A model generated the notes under the pieces. That model was given only the letters and a program-made list of their open reading frames with translations, searched no databases and was not told the origin of the DNA. Position numbers and translations under genes: made by a program. Positions 38,964 to 45,949 of a stretch of 63,278 nt of DNA are shown here, in pieces. The stretch covers positions 1 to 63,278 of the forward strand of contig NZ_JQCQ01000007.1 in assembly GCF_001437605.1 (NCBI RefSeq), read 5' to 3'. The stretch's first letter is position 1, and each line of letters opens with the position of its first letter. The DNA is from Pediococcus argentinicus. GTDB taxonomy: Bacteria > Bacillota > Bacilli > Lactobacillales > Lactobacillaceae.

Positions 38964-39566
38964 TTAGCAGCCTTTTTTAGGAGCACAAACGTTTATAGAT
39001 CCGGTTTTTGCTAGGCAGAAAAAGTCTTCTGCATATGCTGCATGTGGTTGTAGAGACTGCAATGCATTATAAAGCGATGTATTATGTTGCTTAATGTCAT
39101 CCATTGATAATGTTGTTTGATTGTGTAAATTCATATTGTGTATTAATTTTTCTGCACCTACGTATGTACCACTATGTAAGTACACCTCATCTGGGAAAAC
39201 ATTAATAAAGTATCCAATAAATACAGCTAAATCATAAATGTTTAGACTGTTTTTAGGTGACTTAAAGGTATTATTTTGGTGTGTTGCTATAAAGTCTAAT
39301 AGTGATTTAAAACTAGAGTTTTTTAAAGATAAAATTGAGTTTAAATTTGAATCTTTTTGTAATTCGTGTATTAAGTCGCCAATTGCAATTTTGCCCACTC
39401 GTCGATTATGTGTAGGAGCAAAATTTTTAAATTCACCAATTGCCTTTTTTAGTTCCGAAACTTTAGTTACATCATATTTGTCACATAATTATTTTGGTAA
39501 TTTAAAGTAGTCATTATTCTTACGAAGTTTTTTATAATCTTTTACTAGCTGTTTATTATTTGTCGT
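38964..39566 (-). pseudogene. Unrecognised ~200-codon island gene with lost start and internal stop
   Basis: An open 144-codon 3' part (MGKIAIGDLIHEL... to APKKGC) continues upstream in the same frame as VSELKKAIGEFKNFAPTHNRR, meets TAA at 39491-39489, and continues further as KQLVKDYKKLRKNNDYFKLPK up to ACG at 39566-39564. A GGAGG seven bases before that ACG marks the original start, so ATG probably became ACG. Two lesions in one gene indicate decay. The C-terminus has three Cys residues (FFCLAKTGSINVCAPKKGC). No family recognised. Confidence 0.7.
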
Positions 39567-39606
39567 GTGGAATCCTCCTATAAAACAAAGCTTTATAAAT
39601 CCGTTT

Positions 39607-39708
39607 TTAAGTTATTTGTTTCTGTATAGATCCATGTACATATCGAAATAACTCCATGTACTAATCTAATAAAAATACGATCAATCTTTCTTGTTCTTTT
39701 TCATCCAT
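39607..39708 (-). pseudogene. Tiny island ORF split by TAG
   Basis: Behind AGAGGTG, ATG 39708 opens MDEKEQERLIVFLLD, then TAG, then YMELFRYVHGSIQKQIT to TAA. The continuity of composition suggests a 33-residue gene in which CAG became TAG. Short, so uncertain. Confidence 0.3.
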
Positions 39709-39762
39709 TACTCACACCTCTAATAAAACTAACTACGCGGAAAATGTGGAATGGATTTTTAT

Positions 39763-40344
39763 TTAATATTGAACAGTTGGTTTTTGTTTTTGGAATATAG
39801 TTCTGCCAGTGAATAGTCGTTTACCAATATGATATTTAGCTGATTGAGAATACTGATACACATTGGTAACTCTGTTTGGAGAATCAATACGAATCAGCAG
39901 AGCATATTGACTTTTATAAACGTAAGCCTGTTCACCAGTATCTAAATTGAATTCTTGATAGGTTTCAGGATGCGCTGACAAATGTTCAGTTGCTTCCGTA
40001 CCCAAACGATCAGCTGCACCTTGTATAAACACCTTAGTATCTTTTTGTTCTTTTTTATGTTGTTGGACTTGGTTTAATAATGACTTTGTACTACCACCAG
40101 TAACTTTTCCATTAGCAAAGTAAATGTTGTCTTTGCCATAAATCAATACACCATCAGATTTAAAGGATGGTTTCCCAAGTTTATCTATTACTTCCTTTTG
40201 GGTCATTCCGATTTTTATAGAGGATGTTTTATCTTTTACTGTCGTTTGTTCATCTGGTTATTCTACAAAATTATGAATACTCTGACAACCGGATAAAAGC
40301 AACGATAAACCTACTATAGACACACCAATCAATCGTTTATACAT
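39763..40344 (-). pseudogene. Lipoprotein with SmpA/OmlA-like domain, interrupted by TAA
   Basis: Behind GGAGGAG, ATG 40344 opens a lipoprotein signal (MYKRLIGVSIVGLSLLLSGC, lipobox LSGC). Eight codons later TAA stands at 40260-40258 in frame. The frame then continues through PDEQTTVKDKTSSIKIG into the 147-codon part beginning MTQKEVIDKLGKPSF, a segment typical of small SmpA/OmlA (BamE-like) lipoprotein domains that occur in Gram-positive phages and islands. Total 193 codons. The signal and mature domain are separated by the stop, so a functional lipoprotein is not expected. Confidence 0.82.
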
Positions 40345-40361
40345 TTGAACTCCTCCAAAAT

Positions 40362-40724
40362 CTAATCAGAAATTAAATCCATCAGTTTGTTGTATAAATC
40401 TTCAGAATCATAAGCGACTTTCTTTCTTGATGCTCCTAAAACAATGGTATTCGGGTCTTTAATTAGGTAAGAATCCTTCGTGTTGATGAATGGATTTTGA
40501 GATACTGTCATTTCTGGATTTACGATTATCTGAAGATAACCACTTAAAAATAATGTGGGCTTTTTAAATTCCACAGCCTTTATAGAATCCAATAAAATAG
40601 TTCGATTTCCTCTGAAGTCCGTGGTCATTTTCGCTAAAAATGATGACCTATCAAAGGTTATTTTATCTTTGAACAGATAAAGAGTTCCATTAGTTCCTTT
40701 AACCGATGCAATGCTTTCATCCAT
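40362..40724 (-). CDS. PH-like (DUF4429-type) island protein
   Basis: 120 residues, soluble. GTNGTLYLFKDKITFDR, GNRTILLDSIKAVEFKKP and LSGYLQIIVNPE follow the strand pattern of the bacterial PH-like DUF4429 domain often found in lysogeny regions of Gram-positive phages. The start has GGAGG. Intact in this copy. Function unknown. Confidence 0.65.
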   Translation of the reverse strand: MDESIASVKGTNGTLYLFKDKITFDRSSFLAKMTTDFRGNRTILLDSIKAVEFKKPTLFLSGYLQIIVNPEMTVSQNPFINTKDSYLIKDPNTIVLGASRKKVAYDSEDLYNKLMDLISD

Positions 40725-40832
40725 AATATTTCCTCCAAGGTTTTAATCTAAGTAAAAGTTGTGGTCATTTGCTTTGTATTCAATACCAATACAGATTAAT
40801 TTCTGGTAGGCTTTTTTTGTTTATAGCGGTGT

Positions 40833-41486
40833 TTACTTTTTGTTATTATCTTTGTCAGGCAATAAAATATCAAGAGTTTTATTTTTTAAGTATGCTTTCT
40901 TTCTTAAATTTTGAATATGAACAAGGTATGCAATAATTATTGTAAAGGAAATTGTTGTTATAAATATGTGCTGTCCAAAGAAACTTATTAAACAAGAATC
41001 GATTTTACCGGCGGGTTTAATCAATAAACACATATTAAGTAAAAATGATATTCCAAATATAGAATTTAAACAACGTTCAGAGATAGCTGGAAAGTAAAAA
41101 AGCTTTTCAAAAAAATTCTTGTTTTTGAACGAAATATCTTCCCAGTGATACTTTAAAAGTTGGTTTGCAATTAATCTAATTCGATCACAAACTTCAGGAG
41201 AAAACTCAGCATCATCTTGATGTTCTTTACAATAATCGAATGCTTGATTTGAAAATTTGTCAAAGTAATTCTCATTTGCAGTTTTTTCACTTTTTTTATC
41301 GGGCCGTAAGCATCTTTTTACTATAAGGACCTTCCTTTGAGACATTGCTTTATTAGAGGACTCTGCAACATATATTAATGCTTTTACCCAATTTGTCTGA
41401 TCATCTTGTTTGTTTCTGTTAATATTACTACTTGATATGTATGCAACTACTAGTGCAATCAGGGCAGAAATAATAGCACTAAGCAC
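40833..41486 (-). CDS. Island membrane protein with three helices
   Basis: 217 residues. An N-terminal helix (about 2-19), a charged cytoplasmic-like region with two Cys, and two C-terminal helices (about 140-157 and 165-187) before a basic tail. No family recognised. The only start near the N-terminus is GTG at 41486 with a poor Shine-Dalgarno; a start lost by mutation is possible given the state of the neighbours. Confidence 0.55.
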   Translation of the reverse strand: MLSAIISALIALVVAYISSSNINRNKQDDQTNWVKALIYVAESSNKAMSQRKVLIVKRCLRPDKKSEKTANENYFDKFSNQAFDYCKEHQDDAEFSPEVCDRIRLIANQLLKYHWEDISFKNKNFFEKLFYFPAISERCLNSIFGISFLLNMCLLIKPAGKIDSCLISFFGQHIFITTISFTIIIAYLVHIQNLRKKAYLKNKTLDILLPDKDNNKK

Positions 41487-41690
41487 TGTGTCGTTCGTTA
41501 TAAAGCCTATTTTAAATGATTAAATTATATAATGATTAGTATACACTAAAGAATACTGTAAATATGGGAATCTTAAAGACTATTTGAAAAAGCATAAGGA
41601 TTCTGTCGGGGGGTTCTTATTTATGAAAATATGTAATTTTTATTTAAATGAACTAGAATATAGATAATTAATAAAAGGAGGAAATGACTA

Positions 41691-41921
41691 ATGGCAAAAA
41701 AATATGGAATCGAAGTTCATCATAAAGATGATACACCTGGCTTCAGAGAATCTTATGATACTGAAGAATGGTTTGAAAGTGAAGAGGAACGAGATAAAAA
41801 AATTCAAGAATATTATGATTCTGAAAACCAACCATTAAGCCCCAAAGATCAGTTAATTGAAAATGAGCTGGGCGAAAGTGGTGATTTTGACATTACAACA
41901 TATTCCAAAATCGAGAAGTAA
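41691..41921 (+). CDS. Small acidic island protein
   Basis: 76 residues behind AAAGGAGG, the only plus-strand gene of the island. Very rich in Glu and Asp (EEWFESEEERDKKIQEYYDSE), no Cys, no hydrophobic segment. Size and charge recall phage-encoded DNA mimics or anti-restriction proteins, but no motif supports this. It has its own terminator. Confidence 0.6.
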   Translation: MAKKYGIEVHHKDDTPGFRESYDTEEWFESEEERDKKIQEYYDSENQPLSPKDQLIENELGESGDFDITTYSKIEK

Positions 41922-41926
41922 ATAAT

Positions 41927-41960
41927 AAAAGACACTCATTATTAATTTTGAGTGTCTTTT
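41927..41960. terminator. Bidirectional terminator after the acidic gene
   Basis: AAAAGACACTCA and TGAGTGTCTTTT, 12-bp perfect stem, 10-base loop. Confidence 0.85.
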
Positions 41961-42005
41961 ATAGTATTACGTCTTCATTGTTAATAGCCTTGCTGTCTTT
42001 ATTTT

Positions 42006-42251
42006 TCATATCATCACCGCTGAATTGAAAACTTTAAATTCTTTAATCACGAATTGTTTTCTTTCATTATATATACCATGAAGTTCAACTGCTGAACCTT
42101 GATTAGCTTGCTCAAAGAACGTTAGTCCGTTTTTATGAATAATGACGTTAGTTTTATGATCGTCCTTATCTGTTACTTCGAATCTTAAAAGAAAGGGACT
42201 GTACTTAACGATTTTAATTTTAGAAGTGATAAATCCTGATATCTTTTCCAT
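42006..42251 (-). CDS. SOS-controlled small beta-rich (OB-like) protein
   Basis: 81 residues from ATG 42251 behind GGAGG. Strands ISGFITSKIKIVKYSPFLLRFEVTD, TNVIIHKNGLTFFEQ, SAVELHGIYNERKQFVIKEFKVFN follow a five-strand OB-fold pattern, as in small single-strand-binding or nucleic-acid proteins. The function is unknown. Its promoter carries a perfect LexA box, so it should be induced by DNA damage. It is the last gene before the right attachment site. Confidence 0.65.
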   Translation of the reverse strand: MEKISGFITSKIKIVKYSPFLLRFEVTDKDDHKTNVIIHKNGLTFFEQANQGSAVELHGIYNERKQFVIKEFKVFNSAVMI

Positions 42252-42278
42252 AACAATACCTCCATATTTACGATTTAC

Positions 42279-42308
42279 ATTATACGAACGGATGTTCGCA
42301 AAAGTCAA
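42279..42308 (-). promoter_or_regulatory. SOS promoter: TTGACT-N18-TATAAT with LexA box in the spacer
   Basis: On the minus strand TTGACT (42308-42303), an 18-base spacer and TATAAT (42284-42279). The palindrome CGAAC-GGAT-GTTCG (42285-42298), matching the Gram-positive LexA/DinR consensus CGAAC-N4-GTTCG, fills the spacer and touches the -10. Confidence 0.88.
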
Positions 42309-42365
42309 ATGTAAACCAGGTATGGACATTCAATAAAGAAAATGAAATAATAAATTTGTGAATGA

Positions 42366-42377
42366 TTTTGCACACAT
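42366..42377. repeat. Candidate integrase arm-type site, right end
   Basis: TTTTGCACACAT, identical and in the same orientation as 36043-36054. Confidence 0.5.
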
Positions 42378-42414
42378 ATAGGCTAAACGCCTAGCATGCG
42401 GGCATGACGTAGCT

Positions 42415-42428
42415 CGTCATTCGCTTTT
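42415..42428. repeat. attR core
   Basis: CGTCATTCGCTTTT, copy of the tRNA-Gly 3' end; the argS promoter begins eight bases further on. Confidence 0.85.
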
Positions 42429-42435
42429 ATATCAG

Positions 42436-42465
42436 TTGTAAACCAACCAATTATTCTGATATAAT
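42436..42465 (+). promoter_or_regulatory. argS promoter
   Basis: TTGTAA (42436-42441), 18-base spacer, TATAAT (42460-42465), directly before the T-box leader. Confidence 0.75.
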
Positions 42466-42477
42466 CTCAATAGTCTT

Positions 42478-42673
42478 AAATAAGAAAGTAGTAACCACTA
42501 ATCATTACTCAGCAAGTTCGGGATGATGTGAGCCGTTCTAATGATGGTGGCGAAGGCGTGTTCTTTAGACATTAACTAAATATAAAGTGGATTATAAAAT
42601 CAACAAGAGTGGTACCGCGGGAAAACTCGTCTCTTACATTAATATTTTTTTAATGTAGGGGATTTTTTTATTA
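42478..42673 (+). promoter_or_regulatory. T-box riboswitch (arginine)
   Basis: The leader contains the T-box sequence GAGTGGTACCGCGGG (about 42607-42621), an upstream stem I region, and the terminator TCTTACATTAA/TTAATGTAGGGGA followed by seven T (42630-42672). In stem I, GAAGGCGTGTTC places a CGT arginine codon at 42557-42559 as the probable specifier. Uncharged tRNA-Arg would stabilise the antiterminator and allow argS transcription. Confidence 0.9.
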
Positions 42674-42687
42674 TCAGGAGGAAAAGT

Positions 42688-44379
42688 ATGGATTACAAAC
42701 AACAAGTTGCACAAACAATCAGTTCTGTATTAGATGGTCAATTATCAGTTGAAGATGTTTACACTAAAATCGAAGTACCTAAAGAAACAAAGATGGGTGA
42801 CTATGCTTTCCCAGCTTTCGCTTTAGCAAAAACAATGCACAAGGCACCACAAATGATTGCTCAAGAATTAGTTGAGAAAATTGATCAAGCTGGATTTGAA
42901 AAAGTTGAACCGGCCGGACCATACATTAACTTTTTCTTAGATAAGAAAGTGTTTGGCTCAAACGTGATTAAAACCGTTCTTTCTGAAAAAGAACAATACG
43001 GTCAAAATGAAGATGGCAAGGGCGGACAAGTGCCAATCGATATGTCATCACCTAACATTGCTAAGCCAATTTCAATGGGACACTTACGTTCAACTGTTAT
43101 TGGTAATTCACTATCTTTGATTATGAACAAAAACGGCTATAAATCAGTTAAAATCAATCATTTAGGTGATTGGGGAACTCAATTTGGTAAATTGATCACA
43201 GCTTACAAACTCTGGGGTAGTGAAGAAGAAGTTAAAGCTGATCCAATTAACAAGTTATTGGAATACTACGTTCGTTTTCACCAAGAAGATCAAGAAAAGC
43301 CCGAACTTGACGACATTGCTCGTGATTGGTTTAAAAAACTAGAAGATGGTGATGAAGAAGCTACTGAGCTTTGGAAATGGTTCCGTTCAGAATCTTTGAA
43401 ATCATTCAAACAAATTTATGATAAATTAGGAATCACTTTTGATTCATACAAGGGTGAAGCGTTCTACAACGACAAGATGGATGAAGTTGTCAGCATGTTA
43501 GAAGACCGTAATTTATTGAAGGAAAGTCGTGGAGCTCAAGTTGTTGATTTAGAAAAATACAATTTGAATCCAGCTTTGATTAAGAAGACTGATGGGGCAA
43601 CTTTATATATCACTCGTGATCTGGCTGCTGCTATTTATCGTTATCGCACATATGATTTTGTTCAATCTCTCTATGTTGTAGGTGCTGAACAAATCAACCA
43701 TTTCAAACAACTTAAGGCTGTTTTGAAAGAAATGGGCTTTGACTGGTCAGATGATATTCACCACGTACCATTTGGTTTGATTACCTTAAACGGTAAAAAA
43801 CTTTCAACTCGTTCAGGCCGAGTAGTGTTGTTGGATGAAGTTTTGGATGATGCAATCAAGCTTGCACAAACACAGATTGATGAAAAGAACCCCGATTTGA
43901 AGAACGCTGACAAAGTTGCTCATCAAGTTGGTGTTGGAGCTGTAATCTTCCATGATCTTAAAAATGAAAGAACTAACTCATTTGATTTCAATTTAGAAGA
44001 AGTTGTTCGTTTTGAAGGTGAAACTGGACCTTACGTACAATACACGCGTGCTCGTGCCGAAAGTATTTTACGTAAAGCTGGAGATGCTTCAATTAATGCC
44101 GAGGACAATGTTATTTCAGACCCACAAGCATGGGAAACGCTTAAAGCATTGGAAAGCTTCCCTAACGTAGTTAAGAAGGCGGCTGCTCAATATGAACCAT
44201 CTGTTATTGCTAAATTTGCATTACACTTAGCGAAGTCATTTAACAAATATTATGCTAACTCAAAAATTTTAGCTGATGATGCTGAAAAGAATGCTCGTTT
44301 AGCATTAGTTCAAAGTGTCAGTGTGGTACTCAAAGAAGCACTTCGTTTGTTGGGTGTCGAAGCACCAGAAGAAATGTAA
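42688..44379 (+). CDS. argS: Arginyl-tRNA synthetase
   Basis: A 563-residue class I synthetase. Signature SSPNIAKPISMGHLRSTVIG (HIGH equivalent GHLR), the N-terminal Add-1 tRNA D-loop-binding domain (residues 1-110), GLITLNGKKLSTRSG near the KMSKS position, and an all-helical DALR anticodon domain at the end. It is regulated by the T-box leader. It ends with a hairpin terminator; the arginine regulators lie beyond. Confidence 0.97.
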   Translation: MDYKQQVAQTISSVLDGQLSVEDVYTKIEVPKETKMGDYAFPAFALAKTMHKAPQMIAQELVEKIDQAGFEKVEPAGPYINFFLDKKVFGSNVIKTVLSEKEQYGQNEDGKGGQVPIDMSSPNIAKPISMGHLRSTVIGNSLSLIMNKNGYKSVKINHLGDWGTQFGKLITAYKLWGSEEEVKADPINKLLEYYVRFHQEDQEKPELDDIARDWFKKLEDGDEEATELWKWFRSESLKSFKQIYDKLGITFDSYKGEAFYNDKMDEVVSMLEDRNLLKESRGAQVVDLEKYNLNPALIKKTDGATLYITRDLAAAIYRYRTYDFVQSLYVVGAEQINHFKQLKAVLKEMGFDWSDDIHHVPFGLITLNGKKLSTRSGRVVLLDEVLDDAIKLAQTQIDEKNPDLKNADKVAHQVGVGAVIFHDLKNERTNSFDFNLEEVVRFEGETGPYVQYTRARAESILRKAGDASINAEDNVISDPQAWETLKALESFPNVVKKAAAQYEPSVIAKFALHLAKSFNKYYANSKILADDAEKNARLALVQSVSVVLKEALRLLGVEAPEEM

Positions 44380-44390
44380 ATTAATTTTCA

Positions 44391-44423
44391 AAGTCGTCAC
44401 AAAAATTTGTGATGGCTTTTTTT
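44391..44423 (+). terminator. Terminator of argS
   Basis: AAGTCGTCACAAA pairs with TTTGTGATGGCTT, then T residues. Confidence 0.8.
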
Positions 44424-44427
44424 AATG

Positions 44428-44457
44428 TTCAAAATGAGAGCAATTTCACATTTTGAA
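44428..44457. promoter_or_regulatory. Crp/Fnr-type operator
   Basis: TTCAAAATGAGA-GCAATT-TCACATTTTGAA: 12-base arms with one mismatch. The core TGAGA-N6-TCACA is one base from the Crp/Fnr consensus TGTGA-N6-TCACA. It lies 212 bases before a Crp/Fnr-family gene. Confidence 0.55.
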
Positions 44458-44669
44458 TATTAAAAACCGGCTTCATCTATTCAATTGGTATACGATATAC
44501 TATTTATTGTTGTCGGGTAATGATTAGTTTCCAAAGATAGGAATAGACCAAAAATAAAATAAGAAGCCCTCACAGGATCTTGGTTGAAACTATCAATGGT
44601 ACTAGTATTGGCACTCGATTGTTTGGTATACTTATTTAGTAGTTTTAAACAAAGGCAAAGGAGAAATAC
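44458..44669. other. Leader region of the Crp/Fnr gene
   Basis: No ORF is supported. A TATACT near 44492 and an extended -10 TGGTATACT near 44625 are candidate promoters; no strong -35 is visible for either. Confidence 0.4.
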
Positions 44670-45353
44670 ATGTTTTCCCATTTACCCAAGCACGAAGAGA
44701 TTCAATTTCTAAAACGACAAACCGAATGTCGAAAGTTAAACAAGTCAGAATTCAATAGGCTTGTTAAGGAAGTACGCATTAAGACGGTGCGAGCAGGTCA
44801 GTCATTATTTGACCAAATGGATGATCTAAATCATTTGTACTGTTTGATGGATGGTCATATTAAGATTCAATCTTTTGATCAGCATGCTGAACCGACCTTC
44901 TTATCGTATTTAACACCAGGCTCGATTTTTCCAATCCGTGGTTTGAAATCTGGCAGTTATCATCATTATCGGGCAGAAGCAATTTGTACCTTGAAAGTGA
45001 TTGTATTGCCAGTAGAATTAATGAGGGGATTTGTGATTAGTAATCATCAATTCACATTAGCTGTGTTAGATCGGATGGAATTAGTGCTTCGAAGCACAGA
45101 AAAGATGATGAAGCGCACTGTTACATCTTGTGCTAAACTTCGAGTTGAACAATCTTTGCAAGTGATTCGAGAAAAGTACGCTGACTCTGAAAATGGTCAA
45201 GAACGAATTCCATTTAAGATTACGATTAAAGATCTAGCAACAATCAGTGGTACCACTAGAGAGACTACGGGATTGGTTTTGAAAGATCTCAAATCTGATA
45301 ATAGATTAAAGTATCAAAAAAAGATGATGTGTTTTGCAATGAATGGAGTGTAA
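44670..45353 (+). CDS. Crp/Fnr family regulator (ArcR-like)
   Basis: A 227-residue protein with an N-terminal cyclic-nucleotide-type beta barrel (about 35-125, ending in a long dimer helix) and a C-terminal winged helix-turn-helix with IKDLATISGTTRETTGLVLKDLK. No Fe-S cysteine cluster is seen. Next to argR, such proteins regulate arginine catabolism (ArcR) in lactic acid bacteria. No arc genes are in the window. ArgR starts 3 bases after the stop. Confidence 0.82.
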   Translation: MFSHLPKHEEIQFLKRQTECRKLNKSEFNRLVKEVRIKTVRAGQSLFDQMDDLNHLYCLMDGHIKIQSFDQHAEPTFLSYLTPGSIFPIRGLKSGSYHHYRAEAICTLKVIVLPVELMRGFVISNHQFTLAVLDRMELVLRSTEKMMKRTVTSCAKLRVEQSLQVIREKYADSENGQERIPFKITIKDLATISGTTRETTGLVLKDLKSDNRLKYQKKMMCFAMNGV

Positions 45354-45356
45354 ATC

Positions 45357-45821
45357 ATGAGCAAACGTGAACGCCAGGAACAGATTATAAATATAATTCA
45401 GTCTAGTGATATTTCAACTCAGTCGGACTTGATGAAAATGTTGCAAAAGGAAGGTATTAAAACTACTCAAGCAACTTTGTCACGTGATATCCGCGAGCTG
45501 AATTTGGTAAAACAGGCTGATATAACTGGTGCCACAGTTTATCGAGTGATTTCAGAACGTGAACAGCATGTCATTGAAGTAGATCCGGTTCAAGAAGCGG
45601 TTGCCGAAAGTGTGTTGACTATTACGCAGGTTCAATTTATCAACATTTTAAAAACTGAACCCAATGAAGGAAATCGAGTGGCAGCGGTGATTGATGACAG
45701 TGATTTATCAGAGATCAAAGGAACCATTGCCGGTTATGATACGGTGGTTATCTTCAGTGAAAGTCCTGCCACGGCTGGAAGTTTAAATCAAAAACTAAAT
45801 AATTATATCCATCAAAGATAG
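45357..45821 (+). CDS. argR: Arginine repressor family protein
   Basis: A 154-residue ArgR/AhrC protein: winged helix N-domain (RQEQIINIIQSSDISTQSDLMKMLQKEG, TQATLSRDIRELNLVK) and the hexamerising, arginine-binding C-domain with GNRVAAVIDDSDLSEIKGTIAGYDTVVIF. The Gly-Asp/Asp-Asp arginine-binding segment is DDSD here. Cotranscribed with the Crp/Fnr gene; lactobacilli often have two ArgR paralogues that act together. Confidence 0.92.
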   Translation: MSKRERQEQIINIIQSSDISTQSDLMKMLQKEGIKTTQATLSRDIRELNLVKQADITGATVYRVISEREQHVIEVDPVQEAVAESVLTITQVQFINILKTEPNEGNRVAAVIDDSDLSEIKGTIAGYDTVVIFSESPATAGSLNQKLNNYIHQR

Positions 45822-45851
45822 AGACTGGTTAATAATCCGGCCTCTTTTTTT
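45820..45851 (+). terminator. Terminator of argR
   Basis: AGAGACTGG pairs with CCGGCCTCT (with mismatches) around TTAATAAT, then seven T. Confidence 0.75.
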
Positions 45852-45889
45852 GCATATTAAATTAAGGCTTCGTAAAAAAATAGGCACTT

Positions 45890-45919
45890 TTTAGCATATT
45901 TAACCTTTTATGCTAAACT
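45890..45919 (+). promoter_or_regulatory. Palindromic promoter element of pbp1A
   Basis: TTTAGCATA (45890-45898) and TATGCTAAA (45909-45917) form a perfect 9-bp inverted repeat, 10 bases apart. The second arm contains the extended -10 TGCTAAACT (45911-45919), so a bound regulator would cover the promoter. Confidence 0.45.
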
Positions 45920-45949
45920 ATTTAGAGATAACACATAACGAGGTATAAC

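Larger units (their letters stand above)
35896..42428. mobile_element. Degenerate integrative island in tRNA-Gly
   Basis: A 6.5-kb insertion bounded by a 14-bp direct repeat, CGTCATTCGCTTTT, at 35896-35909 (tRNA 3' end) and 42415-42428. A tyrosine integrase gene sits just inside the left end, pointing to it. Content is one integrase, several membrane proteins, a lipoprotein remnant, a PH-like protein and a LexA-controlled gene, like the accessory part of a phage lysogeny module. No repressor, replication, terminase or structural gene is seen. Integrase and at least two cargo genes carry inactivating changes, so it appears fixed in place. Confidence 0.88.

Noticed and set aside
38964-40344. 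Stops explained by a suppressor tRNA or altered code
   Set aside because: TAA, TAG and TGA all occur as interrupting stops, and the two tRNAs in the window have ordinary CAG and CCC anticodons. Housekeeping genes use normal stops.
41622-41666. A 14-codon ORF behind GGGGGG before the acidic gene
   Set aside because: Too short, without a recognisable role or conservation evidence; it may simply be part of the leader.
41691-41921. Bacteriocin precursor
   Set aside because: The 76-residue product is strongly acidic, with no double-glycine leader, no cysteines and no hydrophobic segment, and no immunity or export gene is adjacent.
35896-42428. Intact prophage
   Set aside because: No repressor, replication, terminase, capsid, tail or lysis genes are present in 6.5 kb, and the integrase is broken.
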